From an uncultured Pirellula sp. (GTDB lineage: Bacteria > Planctomycetota > Planctomycetia > Pirellulales > Pirellulaceae), in the NCBI GenBank assembly GCA_903892355.1, contig CAITIE010000038.1, forward strand, positions 1 to 64,000: DNA of 64,000 bases, in the 5' to 3' direction. Below the pieces are notes generated by a model. The model worked only from the letters and a program-made list of their open reading frames with translations. It ran no database searches and was not told where the DNA came from. The position numbers and the translations under genes were made by a program. Below, one piece after another: positions 52,727-62,121 of the stretch (within the stretch, counting starts at the first letter, position 1; each line of letters starts with the position of its first letter).

Positions 52727-54271
52727 ATGAGTGCATTTCCCAATTTTGAAAACTTTCGAGATTTGCTCGAACAGTACGATTTTGTCCCAGTCTACCGGAG
52801 ACTTTTGAGCGACCATTTGACTCCTGTCAGCGCATTCCGACTGCTTGACGATGGGCAGAGCTCCGCCGGTCTTTTTGAAAGTGTCGTGGGTGGAGAGAAG
52901 ATCGGTCGGTACAGCTTTATCGCTATCGGTCCTCGGGCTCGCGTCGTCGCTTATCGCAATCAAGTCCAATGGTATGAGAATGGCCGAGTCACCGAGCTCG
53001 AGTGCGACGATCCGCTGGAGTTTTTGTCCCAGAAAGTGGGGAAACGGACGGTTGCAGAACTCCCTGAATTGCCACCCTTCGTCGGTGGTGCGATCGGGTA
53101 TGCGGCTTACGATGTCGTACGTTACGTCGAACACCTGCCCAACGCCCCCGCCGATGATCGAAGTCTACCCGATCTCGACTTCGGTTTTTATGATTCCTTG
53201 GTCGTGTTCGATAACGTGAACAAGACAGTCATGGTCATAGCCCTCGTCGAACGGGGTGACCGGCCTGGAAATACACACGGTCGTGATGATAGCAAAGCGA
53301 TCGATCCCGAGCAGGCTTACCAAGCCGCCGTGGCCAGCATCGAAAACGTGGTGACGCGATTGCAACAACCACTCACCAATCATTTGGTTTCCGATATCCC
53401 ACTCCGTGTTGTTCCAACACTGCAACCCCGATCGAACATCTCGAAGGAAGGGTTCATCGAATCGGTCGAGAAATGTCGTGAGTACATCCGCGCTGGGGAT
53501 ATCTTCCAAGTCGTCCTCAGCCAACGCTTTGAAGTGGACTGCGACTGTGAGCCGATTGAGATCTATCGATCGTTGCGAGTGATCAATCCCAGCCCCTTCA
53601 TGTTCTTGCTCCGAACACCAAATTGCACGCTTGTCGGCAGCAGCCCCGAAGTCATGGCCCGCGTCGTCGATCGCGTGGTAACAGTCCGACCCCTCGCAGG
53701 AACCAGACCTCGAGGCAAATCGGCCGATGATGATATTCGGTTGGCCGAGGAATTGCTCGCGGATCCCAAGGAGCGGGCCGAGCATGTCATGCTCGTCGAT
53801 TTAGGAAGGAACGACGTCGGACAAGTCGCTAAATTCGGTTCGGTGCGATTGACCGATTTGATGGTTGTCGAGCATTACTCGCACGTGATGCACATCTCGT
53901 CGAATGTCCAAGGATTATTGCGAGAGGATCTATCGGCTATGGATGCATTTCGTGCGTGCCTGCCAGCCGGTACCGTAAGCGGTGCTCCCAAAGTCCGCGC
54001 GATGGAGATCATCGACGAAATGGAACCCACGCGAAGAGGACCATATGCTGGTGCCGTCGGATACTTCGATTACCGCGGAAATATGGATACCTGCATCACG
54101 CTTCGAACCATGGTCATGAGCAACGGCAAGGTCTACGTCCAAGCCGGAGCGGGGGTGGTCGCCGATAGCGATCCCGAAAGCGAATATCAGGAGACCGTCA
54201 ATAAATCCAAGGCCCTCATGGCAGCCATCGAGGTAACGATGGAACGCGAGAAGTTCGAACGCCAAGCCTAA
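52727..54271 (+). CDS. trpE: Anthranilate synthase component I
   Basis: TrpE makes anthranilate from chorismate with the TrpG amidotransferase, which is not encoded here. The 514-residue protein has the N-terminal regulatory segment GLFESVVGGEKIGRYSF (the LLES-type tryptophan-binding region as LFES), the catalytic core IRAGDIFQVVLSQRFEV, HYSHVMHISSNVQG and AGTVSGAPKVRAMEIIDEME. The start is 121 bp from the mcsA start in the divergent gap. A hairpin lies directly behind the stop. Confidence 0.95.
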   Translation: MSAFPNFENFRDLLEQYDFVPVYRRLLSDHLTPVSAFRLLDDGQSSAGLFESVVGGEKIGRYSFIAIGPRARVVAYRNQVQWYENGRVTELECDDPLEFLSQKVGKRTVAELPELPPFVGGAIGYAAYDVVRYVEHLPNAPADDRSLPDLDFGFYDSLVVFDNVNKTVMVIALVERGDRPGNTHGRDDSKAIDPEQAYQAAVASIENVVTRLQQPLTNHLVSDIPLRVVPTLQPRSNISKEGFIESVEKCREYIRAGDIFQVVLSQRFEVDCDCEPIEIYRSLRVINPSPFMFLLRTPNCTLVGSSPEVMARVVDRVVTVRPLAGTRPRGKSADDDIRLAEELLADPKERAEHVMLVDLGRNDVGQVAKFGSVRLTDLMVVEHYSHVMHISSNVQGLLREDLSAMDAFRACLPAGTVSGAPKVRAMEIIDEMEPTRRGPYAGAVGYFDYRGNMDTCITLRTMVMSNGKVYVQAGAGVVADSDPESEYQETVNKSKALMAAIEVTMEREKFERQA

Positions 54272-54290
54272 CCGGCAGCACCCTTGCCGG
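54272..54290 (+). terminator. Hairpin immediately behind trpE
   Basis: ccggca (54272-54277) pairs with tgccgg (54285-54290) one base after the trpE stop codon. A T-run is missing, so termination without other factors is uncertain. Confidence 0.3.
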
Positions 54291-54472
54291 CTGTATCACT
54301 CAAGCCTTGGACGTTTTCAGGTTTATTTTTGTGCTTTGAGCCCCAACCGATTATTCTTGGACGAATCGGCCCATGGTGGTCGAAATAGCCATCGGAAATC
54401 CCCCGCAGAAAAACGCTGCAAAATGGCCGCAGCGGCCCACCCTTTGAAGCTCACCCAATCCCTGAAATCGGT

Positions 54473-54501
54473 TTGACGTCAATTCGATGTGGCTTTGTAA
54501 T
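54473..54501 (+). promoter_or_regulatory. Sigma-70-like promoter with palindrome, probably for cphA
   Basis: TTGACG (54473-54478) and TGTAAT (54496-54501) are separated by exactly 17 bp. The -35 box is part of the perfect palindrome ttgacgtcaa (54473-54482), where a regulator could compete with RNA polymerase. It predicts a leader of about 190 bases before the cphA start. Confidence 0.42.
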
Positions 54502-54550
54502 CGAAGTGATCGCAGTCGGTTTTTGGACCTACAGGGTTGCACTTTGGTCT

Positions 54551-54617
54551 TTTGCGGCTTTTTGCGGGAATTATTCCTCCGCAATCAAGGAATTTGCGAC
54601 TGGCGCGGGATTTGCGG
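54551..54617 (+). promoter_or_regulatory. Repeated tttgcgg elements and a hairpin in the cphA leader
   Basis: tttgcgg occurs at 54551, 54561 and 54611, with tttgcga at 54593. tgcgggaat pairs with attcctccgca (54563-54583) with a small bulge. Downstream, ggggc and gcccc flank gacctaat around 54640-54660. A structured leader that controls cphA is possible. Confidence 0.35.
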
Positions 54618-54697
54618 TTAACTCCGACTCCTTATCCCGAGGGGCGACCTAATGCCCCGACCACACACTGCTTATCAAACGCAAAACAGAGGAAGTT

Positions 54698-57406
54698 ATG
54701 AAGATTCTCAAGGTGAATAAACTCCGAGGTCCGAACATCTGGGCGAACTACCCAGTGCTCGAAGCTTGGGTTGACCTCGAAGAACTGAAAGACACTTCCT
54801 CGGAAATGATTCCGGGGTTCAACGAGCGACTGATGGCATGGCTGCCAACCATGGTCGAGCACCGCTGCAGTGTCGGCGAGCGAGGGGGCTTTTTTGTTCG
54901 CCTTCGCCGCGGCACGTACATGGCACATATTCTCGAGCATGTAACTTTGGAATTGCAAAGCCTCGCAGGGACACCTGTCGGTTTTGGCCGTGCCCGGGAG
55001 ACCGCGGTCGACGGCATCTACAAAGTCGCCATTGCTTATAAAGAGGAGCAACTAGGTCTGGTCTGCATCGATAAGGCCTTCGAGCTGATCATGGCTGCGA
55101 TCCATGACACTCCCTACGATATTGAAAAAGTCGTTACGGAACTAAAAGAGTACGCTTACGACGTTTGTTTAGGCCCAAGCACCCGCTCGATTGTCGATGC
55201 TGCCAAAGCTCGCGGCATTCCATGGCGACGCCTCAACGACGGTAGCTTGGTTCAACTCGGGTATGGCGTTCATCAGCGCCGCATTTGTACTGCCGAGTCC
55301 GATTCGACCAGCGCGATCGCGGAATCGATCGCTCAGGACAAAGATCTTACCCGAATGCTGCTGAGGTCGATCGGGGTCCCCACTCCAGAAGGCCGTCCAG
55401 TTGAGAGCGCCGAGGATGCTTGGGAGGCCGCTGAAGATATCGGGATGCCTGTAGTGGTCAAACCCCAGTACGGGAACCATGGACGCGGCGTTGCAACCAA
55501 TCTACAGTCCAAGGAACAAGTCATGGCGGCGTATCAAGCCGCACGCGAAGAAGGCCGTTCGATTGTGGTCGAACGGCATGCACCCGGCGACGATTACCGG
55601 ATGCTCGTCGTCGGTGGCAAATTGGTCGCTGCGGCTCGACGCGAACCTGCGCACGTGATCGGCGATGGCCAATCCACCGTGCAGCAACTGATCGATAAAG
55701 TGAACGAAGATCCCCGTCGAAGCGACGGGCATTCCACATCGCTCAGCATGATCAAGATCGATGCGGTGGCGCTCGGCGTATTGCTCGAACAAGGGATGAC
55801 GCCCGATACGATTCCACCGCTTGGAAAGAAGGTCTTGATCCGCCGCAATGCGAACTTGAGCACCGGTGGTACCGCTACCGATGTGACCGATATGGTCCAC
55901 CCCGATGTGGCTCGACACGCTGTCGAAGCAGCCCGCGTCATAGGTTTGGATATTGCCGGGGTCGATATCGTCGCCCAAGACATCTCGCAACCTCTCCAAG
56001 GGCAACGCGGGGTTATCGTCGAAGTCAACGCTGGTCCTGGGCTTCGCATGCATATCGAACCTTCGGCGGGTTCCCCTAGACCTGTCGGGCAATCCATCAT
56101 CGACATGATGTTCCCCGGCGAAAGCAACGGACGCATTCCGATCGTGAGTGTCACCGGGGTCAATGGAAAGACCACCACGACACGGCTCATCGCTCACATC
56201 ATCGCCAGCACCAACAAAAAGGTCGGGATGACTTGTACCGACGGGATCTACGTCGGTGGTCGCCGGATCGATTCCGGCGATTGCAGCGGCCCCCAAAGCT
56301 GCCGATCGATCTTGATGAATCCATTTGTCGAAGCTGCTGTGCTCGAAACGGCTCGAGGCGGTATTCTCCGCGAAGGTCTCGGGTTCGATTTCTGCGATGT
56401 TGGGATTGTGACTAACATCGGCGAAGGTGATCACCTCGGGCTTGCAGATGTTGACACCGTCGAGCAACTTGCTCGCGTCAAACGCTGCGTGATCGAGGCT
56501 GTTCACAAGTCAGGATTCGGGATTCTCAAAGCCAACGATCCAATGACCGCAGAAATGGCGGAGCGATGCAAAGGCCGCGTGATTTTCTTCGCGATCGATG
56601 AGAATGACTCCGTACTTTCGGCCCACCGTGCCAAAGGGGAGCGGGTTTGCTTTGTGCGCGATGGAATCATCGTTATGGCCGAAGGCAACTCCGAAACGGG
56701 ACTAACAACGCTCGACAAGATTCCTCTTACCCACAATGGGCGGATTCAATTCCAAGTTGAAAACGTGTTGGCTTCCGTTGCCGCATGCTGGGGATTAGGC
56801 ATGCCGACCTCGCAGATCGCTTGCGGATTGGAATCGTTCTCGGCACATATGGATAAAGTTCCAGGCCGATTTAACTTGCTCGAGTTCCACGGGGCAACCG
56901 TCGTCGCGGATTATGGCCACAATGCATCGAGTTTGCTGGCGATCATCGACGCATTGAGCCAATTCCCCCAAGGACACCGGACCGTGGTCTATTCGGCGGC
57001 AGGTGATCGCCGTGATATCGATATGATCCGACAAGGCGAAATTCTCGCCGATCATTTCGACCGGATCATCTTGTACGAAGATCAGTACCTACGCGGACGC
57101 AAACCTGGCGAGATCGCTGCGATTTTCAAGCAAGGTATGGACGGTGGCAAACGGGTCAAGGAAATCTACGAAGTTACGGGTTGGCCCAATGCCGTCGATC
57201 GAGCTTTGAAGTTGATCAAGGCGGGTGATCTGATGCTGTTGCAAGCAGACTCGATCGATGAGACGGTGCAGTACCTGCAACGAGCCATTGAGCATGAAAA
57301 CCTCGGACGCGAGATCGACATGGATTCGGCGCTTGATACGAATGAAACGCCAGCCAAATCCGCAACCGTGAGCATCCAGGGAGCCAACGCACCGACGGTC
57401 CGCTGA
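54698..57406 (+). CDS. cphA: Cyanophycin synthetase
   Basis: CphA polymerises aspartate and arginine into the nitrogen-storage polymer cyanophycin. The 902-residue protein has the N-terminal cyanophycin synthetase domain, an ATP-grasp domain for arginine addition (MPVVVKPQYGNHGRGV, VIVEVNAGPGLRMHIEP) and a Mur-ligase-like domain for aspartate addition with P-loop GVNGKTT at residues 487-493 and VPGRFNLLEFHGATVVADYGHN. The length is that of cyanobacterial CphA1. A good Shine-Dalgarno (agagga) precedes the ATG. No cyanophycinase gene is seen nearby. Its long leader suggests regulated expression. Confidence 0.95.
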   Translation: MKILKVNKLRGPNIWANYPVLEAWVDLEELKDTSSEMIPGFNERLMAWLPTMVEHRCSVGERGGFFVRLRRGTYMAHILEHVTLELQSLAGTPVGFGRARETAVDGIYKVAIAYKEEQLGLVCIDKAFELIMAAIHDTPYDIEKVVTELKEYAYDVCLGPSTRSIVDAAKARGIPWRRLNDGSLVQLGYGVHQRRICTAESDSTSAIAESIAQDKDLTRMLLRSIGVPTPEGRPVESAEDAWEAAEDIGMPVVVKPQYGNHGRGVATNLQSKEQVMAAYQAAREEGRSIVVERHAPGDDYRMLVVGGKLVAAARREPAHVIGDGQSTVQQLIDKVNEDPRRSDGHSTSLSMIKIDAVALGVLLEQGMTPDTIPPLGKKVLIRRNANLSTGGTATDVTDMVHPDVARHAVEAARVIGLDIAGVDIVAQDISQPLQGQRGVIVEVNAGPGLRMHIEPSAGSPRPVGQSIIDMMFPGESNGRIPIVSVTGVNGKTTTTRLIAHIIASTNKKVGMTCTDGIYVGGRRIDSGDCSGPQSCRSILMNPFVEAAVLETARGGILREGLGFDFCDVGIVTNIGEGDHLGLADVDTVEQLARVKRCVIEAVHKSGFGILKANDPMTAEMAERCKGRVIFFAIDENDSVLSAHRAKGERVCFVRDGIIVMAEGNSETGLTTLDKIPLTHNGRIQFQVENVLASVAACWGLGMPTSQIACGLESFSAHMDKVPGRFNLLEFHGATVVADYGHNASSLLAIIDALSQFPQGHRTVVYSAAGDRRDIDMIRQGEILADHFDRIILYEDQYLRGRKPGEIAAIFKQGMDGGKRVKEIYEVTGWPNAVDRALKLIKAGDLMLLQADSIDETVQYLQRAIEHENLGREIDMDSALDTNETPAKSATVSIQGANAPTVR

Positions 57407-57576
57407 ATCGGACAATTGGATATTTCTGCGCGGCACTCGTTCCTACTCAATTAGCCGGTTGGCCTCAACCGCGTTTATGAACGCTGGACGTACGGCCGGC
57501 CATGAAAACCAGGGTTAACGCCGGCTTGCTCCTTGCTGCTCACCTCAGCCATGATGGTTCATGGTGATGCGAATGC

Positions 57577-58449
57577 TCACCAGACGACTTTATCCGCTGG
57601 AAATACGGGGCCTTCGAGGCAAGTTCTACGATAATCCCACTCACCGTCCTCTTGGCGAATCTTTGCTACGCACGTAAAGCAGATCCCGATCCCGCATGCC
57701 ATCGGCGTCTCGAGCGACACCTCGCATGGGACACCGTATTTCGCGGCAACCTTACCTACACCTTCCATCATCGGCTCGGGGCCGCAACATGCCACACGTA
57801 CCGAATTGTTTGACTGCTGCAACAATTCCTCAAGCACCTCGGTGACTCGCCCTCGGTGTCCCATCGAACCATCCTCAGTCGCAACCCGAACATCCACCCC
57901 GCGGGCCTCAAACTGATCGAGCCCTGCGAGGTATTCCGCCGTCCTTGCTCCGTAACACAACGTAACTCGCTTGGCATAACCGCTTGGTGCGACCGGCTCA
58001 CCATACGATTCCTTGCCAAGTGCCGCACTGGCGAGCGTCAGCATCGGCGTGATTCCAACACCACCTGCGACCAACACCAAGCGATCGGTGGCCAACGTAC
58101 TAAACGGGTTGCCTAAAGGCCCCCATATCTCGACTTTGTCGCCCAGGGATCGACGCGAAAGGGATTGGGTGAACTTGCCCTTCACGACATAAACCACACT
58201 GATCGCATCTCGTTCCCCTACCGCGTTTCGAGATACGTCGTACAACGCCAACGCTCTTCCGATCAAGGGATCATTGCACTGGGCGAGCCGGACCATGAAG
58301 AACTGGCCGGGGACCGTCCTCCGCGCAAGCTCGGGAGCCGACACGGTCAGTTGCCATGTGTCGCGCGCAATGAGCCTGTGAGACAGAATCTCGGTAGAGA
58401 TAAACGAAACTGCGTTCGCCGCACGGTCGCATGTGAAAGTGTGAGTCAT
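57577..58449 (-). CDS. pyrK: Dihydroorotate dehydrogenase electron-transfer subunit, PyrK-like
   Basis: PyrK transfers electrons from dihydroorotate dehydrogenase B to NAD+ through FAD and a [2Fe-2S] cluster. The 290-residue protein has the FAD-binding GQFFMVRL, the NAD-binding VLVAGGVGITPMLTLA and CCGPEPMMEGV, and the cluster ligands Cys252, Cys257, Cys260 and Cys277 (CX4CX2CX16C). No pyrD is adjacent: it lies 10 bp behind the cytochrome c assembly gene, an unusual place. A related ferredoxin-NADP-reductase-like role is possible. Confidence 0.9.
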   Translation of the reverse strand: MTHTFTCDRAANAVSFISTEILSHRLIARDTWQLTVSAPELARRTVPGQFFMVRLAQCNDPLIGRALALYDVSRNAVGERDAISVVYVVKGKFTQSLSRRSLGDKVEIWGPLGNPFSTLATDRLVLVAGGVGITPMLTLASAALGKESYGEPVAPSGYAKRVTLCYGARTAEYLAGLDQFEARGVDVRVATEDGSMGHRGRVTEVLEELLQQSNNSVRVACCGPEPMMEGVGKVAAKYGVPCEVSLETPMACGIGICFTCVAKIRQEDGEWDYRRTCLEGPVFPADKVVW

Positions 58450-58459
58450 GCGTTAGAGC

Positions 58460-61400
58460 TTACGCCTTGCGAGACTTCACTGCAACCGCTGACGCAGCCC
58501 CCGCCTCTCTGGCCTTAGACATGGCATAGGCAGCGGCTCCCATCGCGATGATCAGCAACTGGCTGGACACGAAAACCGCGATGTTTCGAACCGAATCACC
58601 AGGATCGCCACCGTACGCGTGCAAACCGATTCCGAGGATATTCGTCCCGAACATCGACCACGCAGTAACGATATTGCCTGCCACGGCAAACATCGAGAAC
58701 CCAAGCGGTCCAACTAGTCGATCCCATTTGGCATGGAGCAGCAGCGCATTCCAAAGCACGATCATGAGGGCTCCGTTTTCCTTAGGATCCCAGCCCCAGA
58801 ACCGGCCCCAGCTGTCATCGCCCCAAAGCCCTCCGAGCACCGTCCCCACGAAACTGAAGAACATGCCAAAGCAGACCACGCCGTAGCAGACCCGGTACAA
58901 AGTATCCACCAACGTTGAAACCTTCTGATCGCTCGCCGACGATTGGATCCACGGCTTGGCGAATAGAAGTGCAATGATACCGATCCCCAAGAACCCGGCT
59001 AAGAAAGTCGCGCTATAGCCCAACGTTACGCTGATCACATGCGTCGATAACCAAAACTGAGTGTCGAGGACCGCTTGCAACACGGGCATCGAATCCCCGA
59101 TGTCGAGCCCATACGCTACCTGAAGGGACAGATACCCCGCGATCGAAGCCACGAGCAAGGAAATCGATATCGGGAACAATGCCTCCGCAATCACACACGC
59201 CAAGACAATTGCCCATCCGATGAACACCGATGCGGAATAGAGGCTCACTACAGGCGGTCGTTCCGAGATGTAGATACGGCATGCGATCGCGACCGTGTGC
59301 ATGCAGAGGGTCATCAAGCAGATCCAAAACGCAGCTTGTCGCAAGTGCTCTTTGCCGAGCGCCAACCCTAGCAGCGATGTCAATCCCGCGATGATGTACA
59401 GCATGTACGAAATACCGATCGGATTGAAGTACTCATACCACGCCTCAAAGCGAGCTTTGCCCGATCGAGAGACCGCACCGTATTTTTCAGCGAGCATGTT
59501 GTCATAGTTGGCAACCGCCGTGTTGATCTCCTTGCTCTTGCTGACGCCACCTCGAATCAATCGTGTCATTTCCCGGAATTGCGACGTCGGATTGTCGAGC
59601 TTGGAACTATCAAAGTTCGCGAGGATTTCATAGAAGGCGGGAACGTATGCATCCCAACGAGGTGGTGGATCTTTTGGATCGAGGCTCTTCGTCGCATCGC
59701 GCGGAGGAATGATCGCCGGCGGATTCTTGGACCTGAGTGACACGACCAGCTTCTTCAGTTGCTCCATCGCTTGCCCAAGCTTTTCAGGCGTGTCAGCTTG
59801 ACGCATGATTTCATCGATCGGTTCGTACGCACTCGAGACGCCGTAAAAAACGATCAGCTTGGACTGCACGTCCATGAATTTCTTCTCATCAAACGTCCAT
59901 TCCTCTTGCTTGCGATCTAAGATCTTCCGAGTCTTTTCCTGCATCGTTTCGAGCTTCGCCCGGATTTCGTTCACCGAGTAGCAGTTGCTCTTGTGACGTT
60001 TCAGACCCAATTGATCGAGAACCGATTGAGCATCGATGCGGATGAGAGGCGCATCTTCAACCCACTCTTCATGCGCCATCACGCTCATCAGCCACTGTGC
60101 CGCGGTGACTTGTTTGCCGGTCGTCTGGCCACCATCGTAACTATGACCTTCTTGAGTGAGCGCATAAGGTTTGTTCGATAATGCCTTCAGGATCTGCGCG
60201 CCGACACTCGATAGCGGCTTGATCCGGCCTTCGTGCTGCACTGGCAATGTTCCGATGCGGTACCAATCGATTTTGTCCGAGGTGACCGAAGGGGTGCGGG
60301 CTTTGGAGAGCACATAACCACCCACTCCAATCACCGGAACGAGCAACGCGGCCCATAGCATCGGTTGCCTTACAGGCATCGCAAACGCATTGCGATCGTA
60401 TCGCGATGCAAAACGGGTCAGTGTGATGCTAAAGTGGGCCAGCATACCCAAACCGACCAAGACGCAGGAAACGTAAGGGATCAACCAACCTGCGTTGGTG
60501 ACCACTTGCAATACGGTTTGCTCAACGCCGAGAGGTGATTGCTGCGCGCTGGTGTACTGCGATTGATAATAGGTCTCTCCGCGAAAACGCATCGGGCTGT
60601 TCATCCAAATGCGGCCTTCCTGAAGGGTTGCTCCGGAGTCGTCCACAATTCGGACATAGGAGGAGTAATCCTTCGGGATTGCAGTACCTGTGTACTGTTC
60701 CAAGACGACATCCTTGAGTTCGAATGCAAACGGCTTGAGGTTCCGCCGAAACCTTAGGGCTAGATCGAAATGCCGGCCATCGGAATCAACGTGATTCACG
60801 ATCGCTTTTGGGCGAACCGTTGGGTCGTTTAAAAACTGACTCACTGCGAATTTGCCGAGTTCCTTCGAGGTCGATTTTTCGCGGATCGAAAGGTAAGCGG
60901 TCGCGAAGTTCATCTCGCTCTTCGCACCACCTGACTTCGGCACAGGAACAAAGGCGATCTCCGGCGGGACGCCTTGGAGATCGGCGGCTTCCTGCTGCAG
61001 TTTTGGATCCGAGCGACGCGAAACCATGTCGGAGTTGACCATCCACTTTTCAACGCGGATCTCGAAGGGAAGCGATGCGTCGGTCAACCATGTACTCCTA
61101 TCCGCGGAACGCTCCAACAGCGGATGATCGAACGCAACCACATGATCCTTCTCAGGGTCTGAGGTATCCGTTACCGCCAGTTCCACAATGTCGGTCTGCA
61201 CAGCAGCGCTGGTCCGTTGCCCTTCGTACAAACTGATCCGCTCTTCGGTTTGCCGGTCCCCAAACACAAACTGCCCGACCATCAGCAAGCCCACACCGAG
61301 GTGAATAAGCACGTTCCCACCGCGGGCACCAAAGAGCAAAATCAATCCCGCGAGCATCACCAAGCTGACGATACCGCTCTTGGCCAACTGCCACACAATC

Positions 61401-62092
61401 CGCAAACCAGGATCAGGGATTCGATACGTATCCCCCGTCGCGGCAACAAAGAGGGCGACCCCCAACAGGATCGCAAAGAAAGTCCATAATGTGGCTTTTA
61501 GGATGGAGAGCTGCGGTGCCCAACGAGCACCCCATACGCCTAATCCGATCACCGAAAGCCACAAGGTCGCTAAGCATCCATACCAAATCGAGTCGTAGCT
61601 GAACGGCGGTTCGCCTTGCAACCCGTCCCCGAGGTGTGCCCCAAAAACGATCAACGCGACCAAGACAAATCCGATGACTGTCAACGCCATACCGGCTGCG
61701 AAACGCCCGCCACGCGCGTTCATCTGGAACCGAGTCATCTTGGCCGCTACAAGATTGATCAGCAAGATCAAGCCGATCATCGCACCCCCTGGCATGGCGA
61801 ATCGACCGGGGACTTTATCGGCATGGTTCCAAATGGTTTGCGGAACGAACACATCAAATGGAACCACTGCGATCCAACTGTTGAAGTATTCCTTCTTCAC
61901 ATCGACGATCGTTTCTTCGTCCTGTGCCAACGTACCGACAAACAGGATGACCACCCCGAGCAAAAACATCGCACAAGTGATCTTCAGCGAACCGGCGTAC
62001 TTGAGGACGGTCCAAATCGCAGACTGAATGTCGGACACCGTCGCATCAGCCGCTTTGGGCAATGACGAATCAGGAAAGGATGCTGTAGCCAT
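58460..62092 (-). CDS. Fused ResB-CcsA (CcsBA) cytochrome c assembly protein
   Basis: CcsBA carries haem through the membrane and joins it to apocytochrome c (system II). The 1210-residue protein starts with ResB-type helices (LKITCAMFLLGVVILFVGTL) and a periplasmic domain with SPMRFRGETYYQSQYT, has a long periplasmic insert (about residues 600-880), and ends in the CcsA helices with the haem-handling WWD-like motif seen as WGRFWGWDPKENG (about residue 1100) and the flanking His residues. Such fusions are normal in some phyla including planctomycetes. It lies between a lipoprotein gene (29 bp upstream) and pyrK. Confidence 0.94.
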   Translation of the reverse strand: MATASFPDSSLPKAADATVSDIQSAIWTVLKYAGSLKITCAMFLLGVVILFVGTLAQDEETIVDVKKEYFNSWIAVVPFDVFVPQTIWNHADKVPGRFAMPGGAMIGLILLINLVAAKMTRFQMNARGGRFAAGMALTVIGFVLVALIVFGAHLGDGLQGEPPFSYDSIWYGCLATLWLSVIGLGVWGARWAPQLSILKATLWTFFAILLGVALFVAATGDTYRIPDPGLRIVWQLAKSGIVSLVMLAGLILLFGARGGNVLIHLGVGLLMVGQFVFGDRQTEERISLYEGQRTSAAVQTDIVELAVTDTSDPEKDHVVAFDHPLLERSADRSTWLTDASLPFEIRVEKWMVNSDMVSRRSDPKLQQEAADLQGVPPEIAFVPVPKSGGAKSEMNFATAYLSIREKSTSKELGKFAVSQFLNDPTVRPKAIVNHVDSDGRHFDLALRFRRNLKPFAFELKDVVLEQYTGTAIPKDYSSYVRIVDDSGATLQEGRIWMNSPMRFRGETYYQSQYTSAQQSPLGVEQTVLQVVTNAGWLIPYVSCVLVGLGMLAHFSITLTRFASRYDRNAFAMPVRQPMLWAALLVPVIGVGGYVLSKARTPSVTSDKIDWYRIGTLPVQHEGRIKPLSSVGAQILKALSNKPYALTQEGHSYDGGQTTGKQVTAAQWLMSVMAHEEWVEDAPLIRIDAQSVLDQLGLKRHKSNCYSVNEIRAKLETMQEKTRKILDRKQEEWTFDEKKFMDVQSKLIVFYGVSSAYEPIDEIMRQADTPEKLGQAMEQLKKLVVSLRSKNPPAIIPPRDATKSLDPKDPPPRWDAYVPAFYEILANFDSSKLDNPTSQFREMTRLIRGGVSKSKEINTAVANYDNMLAEKYGAVSRSGKARFEAWYEYFNPIGISYMLYIIAGLTSLLGLALGKEHLRQAAFWICLMTLCMHTVAIACRIYISERPPVVSLYSASVFIGWAIVLACVIAEALFPISISLLVASIAGYLSLQVAYGLDIGDSMPVLQAVLDTQFWLSTHVISVTLGYSATFLAGFLGIGIIALLFAKPWIQSSASDQKVSTLVDTLYRVCYGVVCFGMFFSFVGTVLGGLWGDDSWGRFWGWDPKENGALMIVLWNALLLHAKWDRLVGPLGFSMFAVAGNIVTAWSMFGTNILGIGLHAYGGDPGDSVRNIAVFVSSQLLIIAMGAAAYAMSKAREAGAASAVAVKSRKA

Positions 62093-62121
62093 AGGAATTG
62101 CGTTCTATTTCGAATGCGTAC

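Larger units (their letters stand above)
54272..54697. other. 426-bp region between trpE and cphA
   Basis: No gene is seen. It holds a hairpin just behind trpE (54272-54290), an inverted repeat ggccgc-a-gcggcc (54425-54437), a sigma-70-like promoter overlapping a palindrome (54473-54501), a run of tttgcgg elements and a bulged hairpin at 54563-54583. These features are described separately. Confidence 0.6.

Noticed and set aside
55502-56506. A 334-codon open minus-strand frame opposite cphA
   Set aside because: It lies wholly inside a complete, strongly conserved gene, has no family resemblance, and its His/Asp-rich composition is what the mirrored codons of cphA give.
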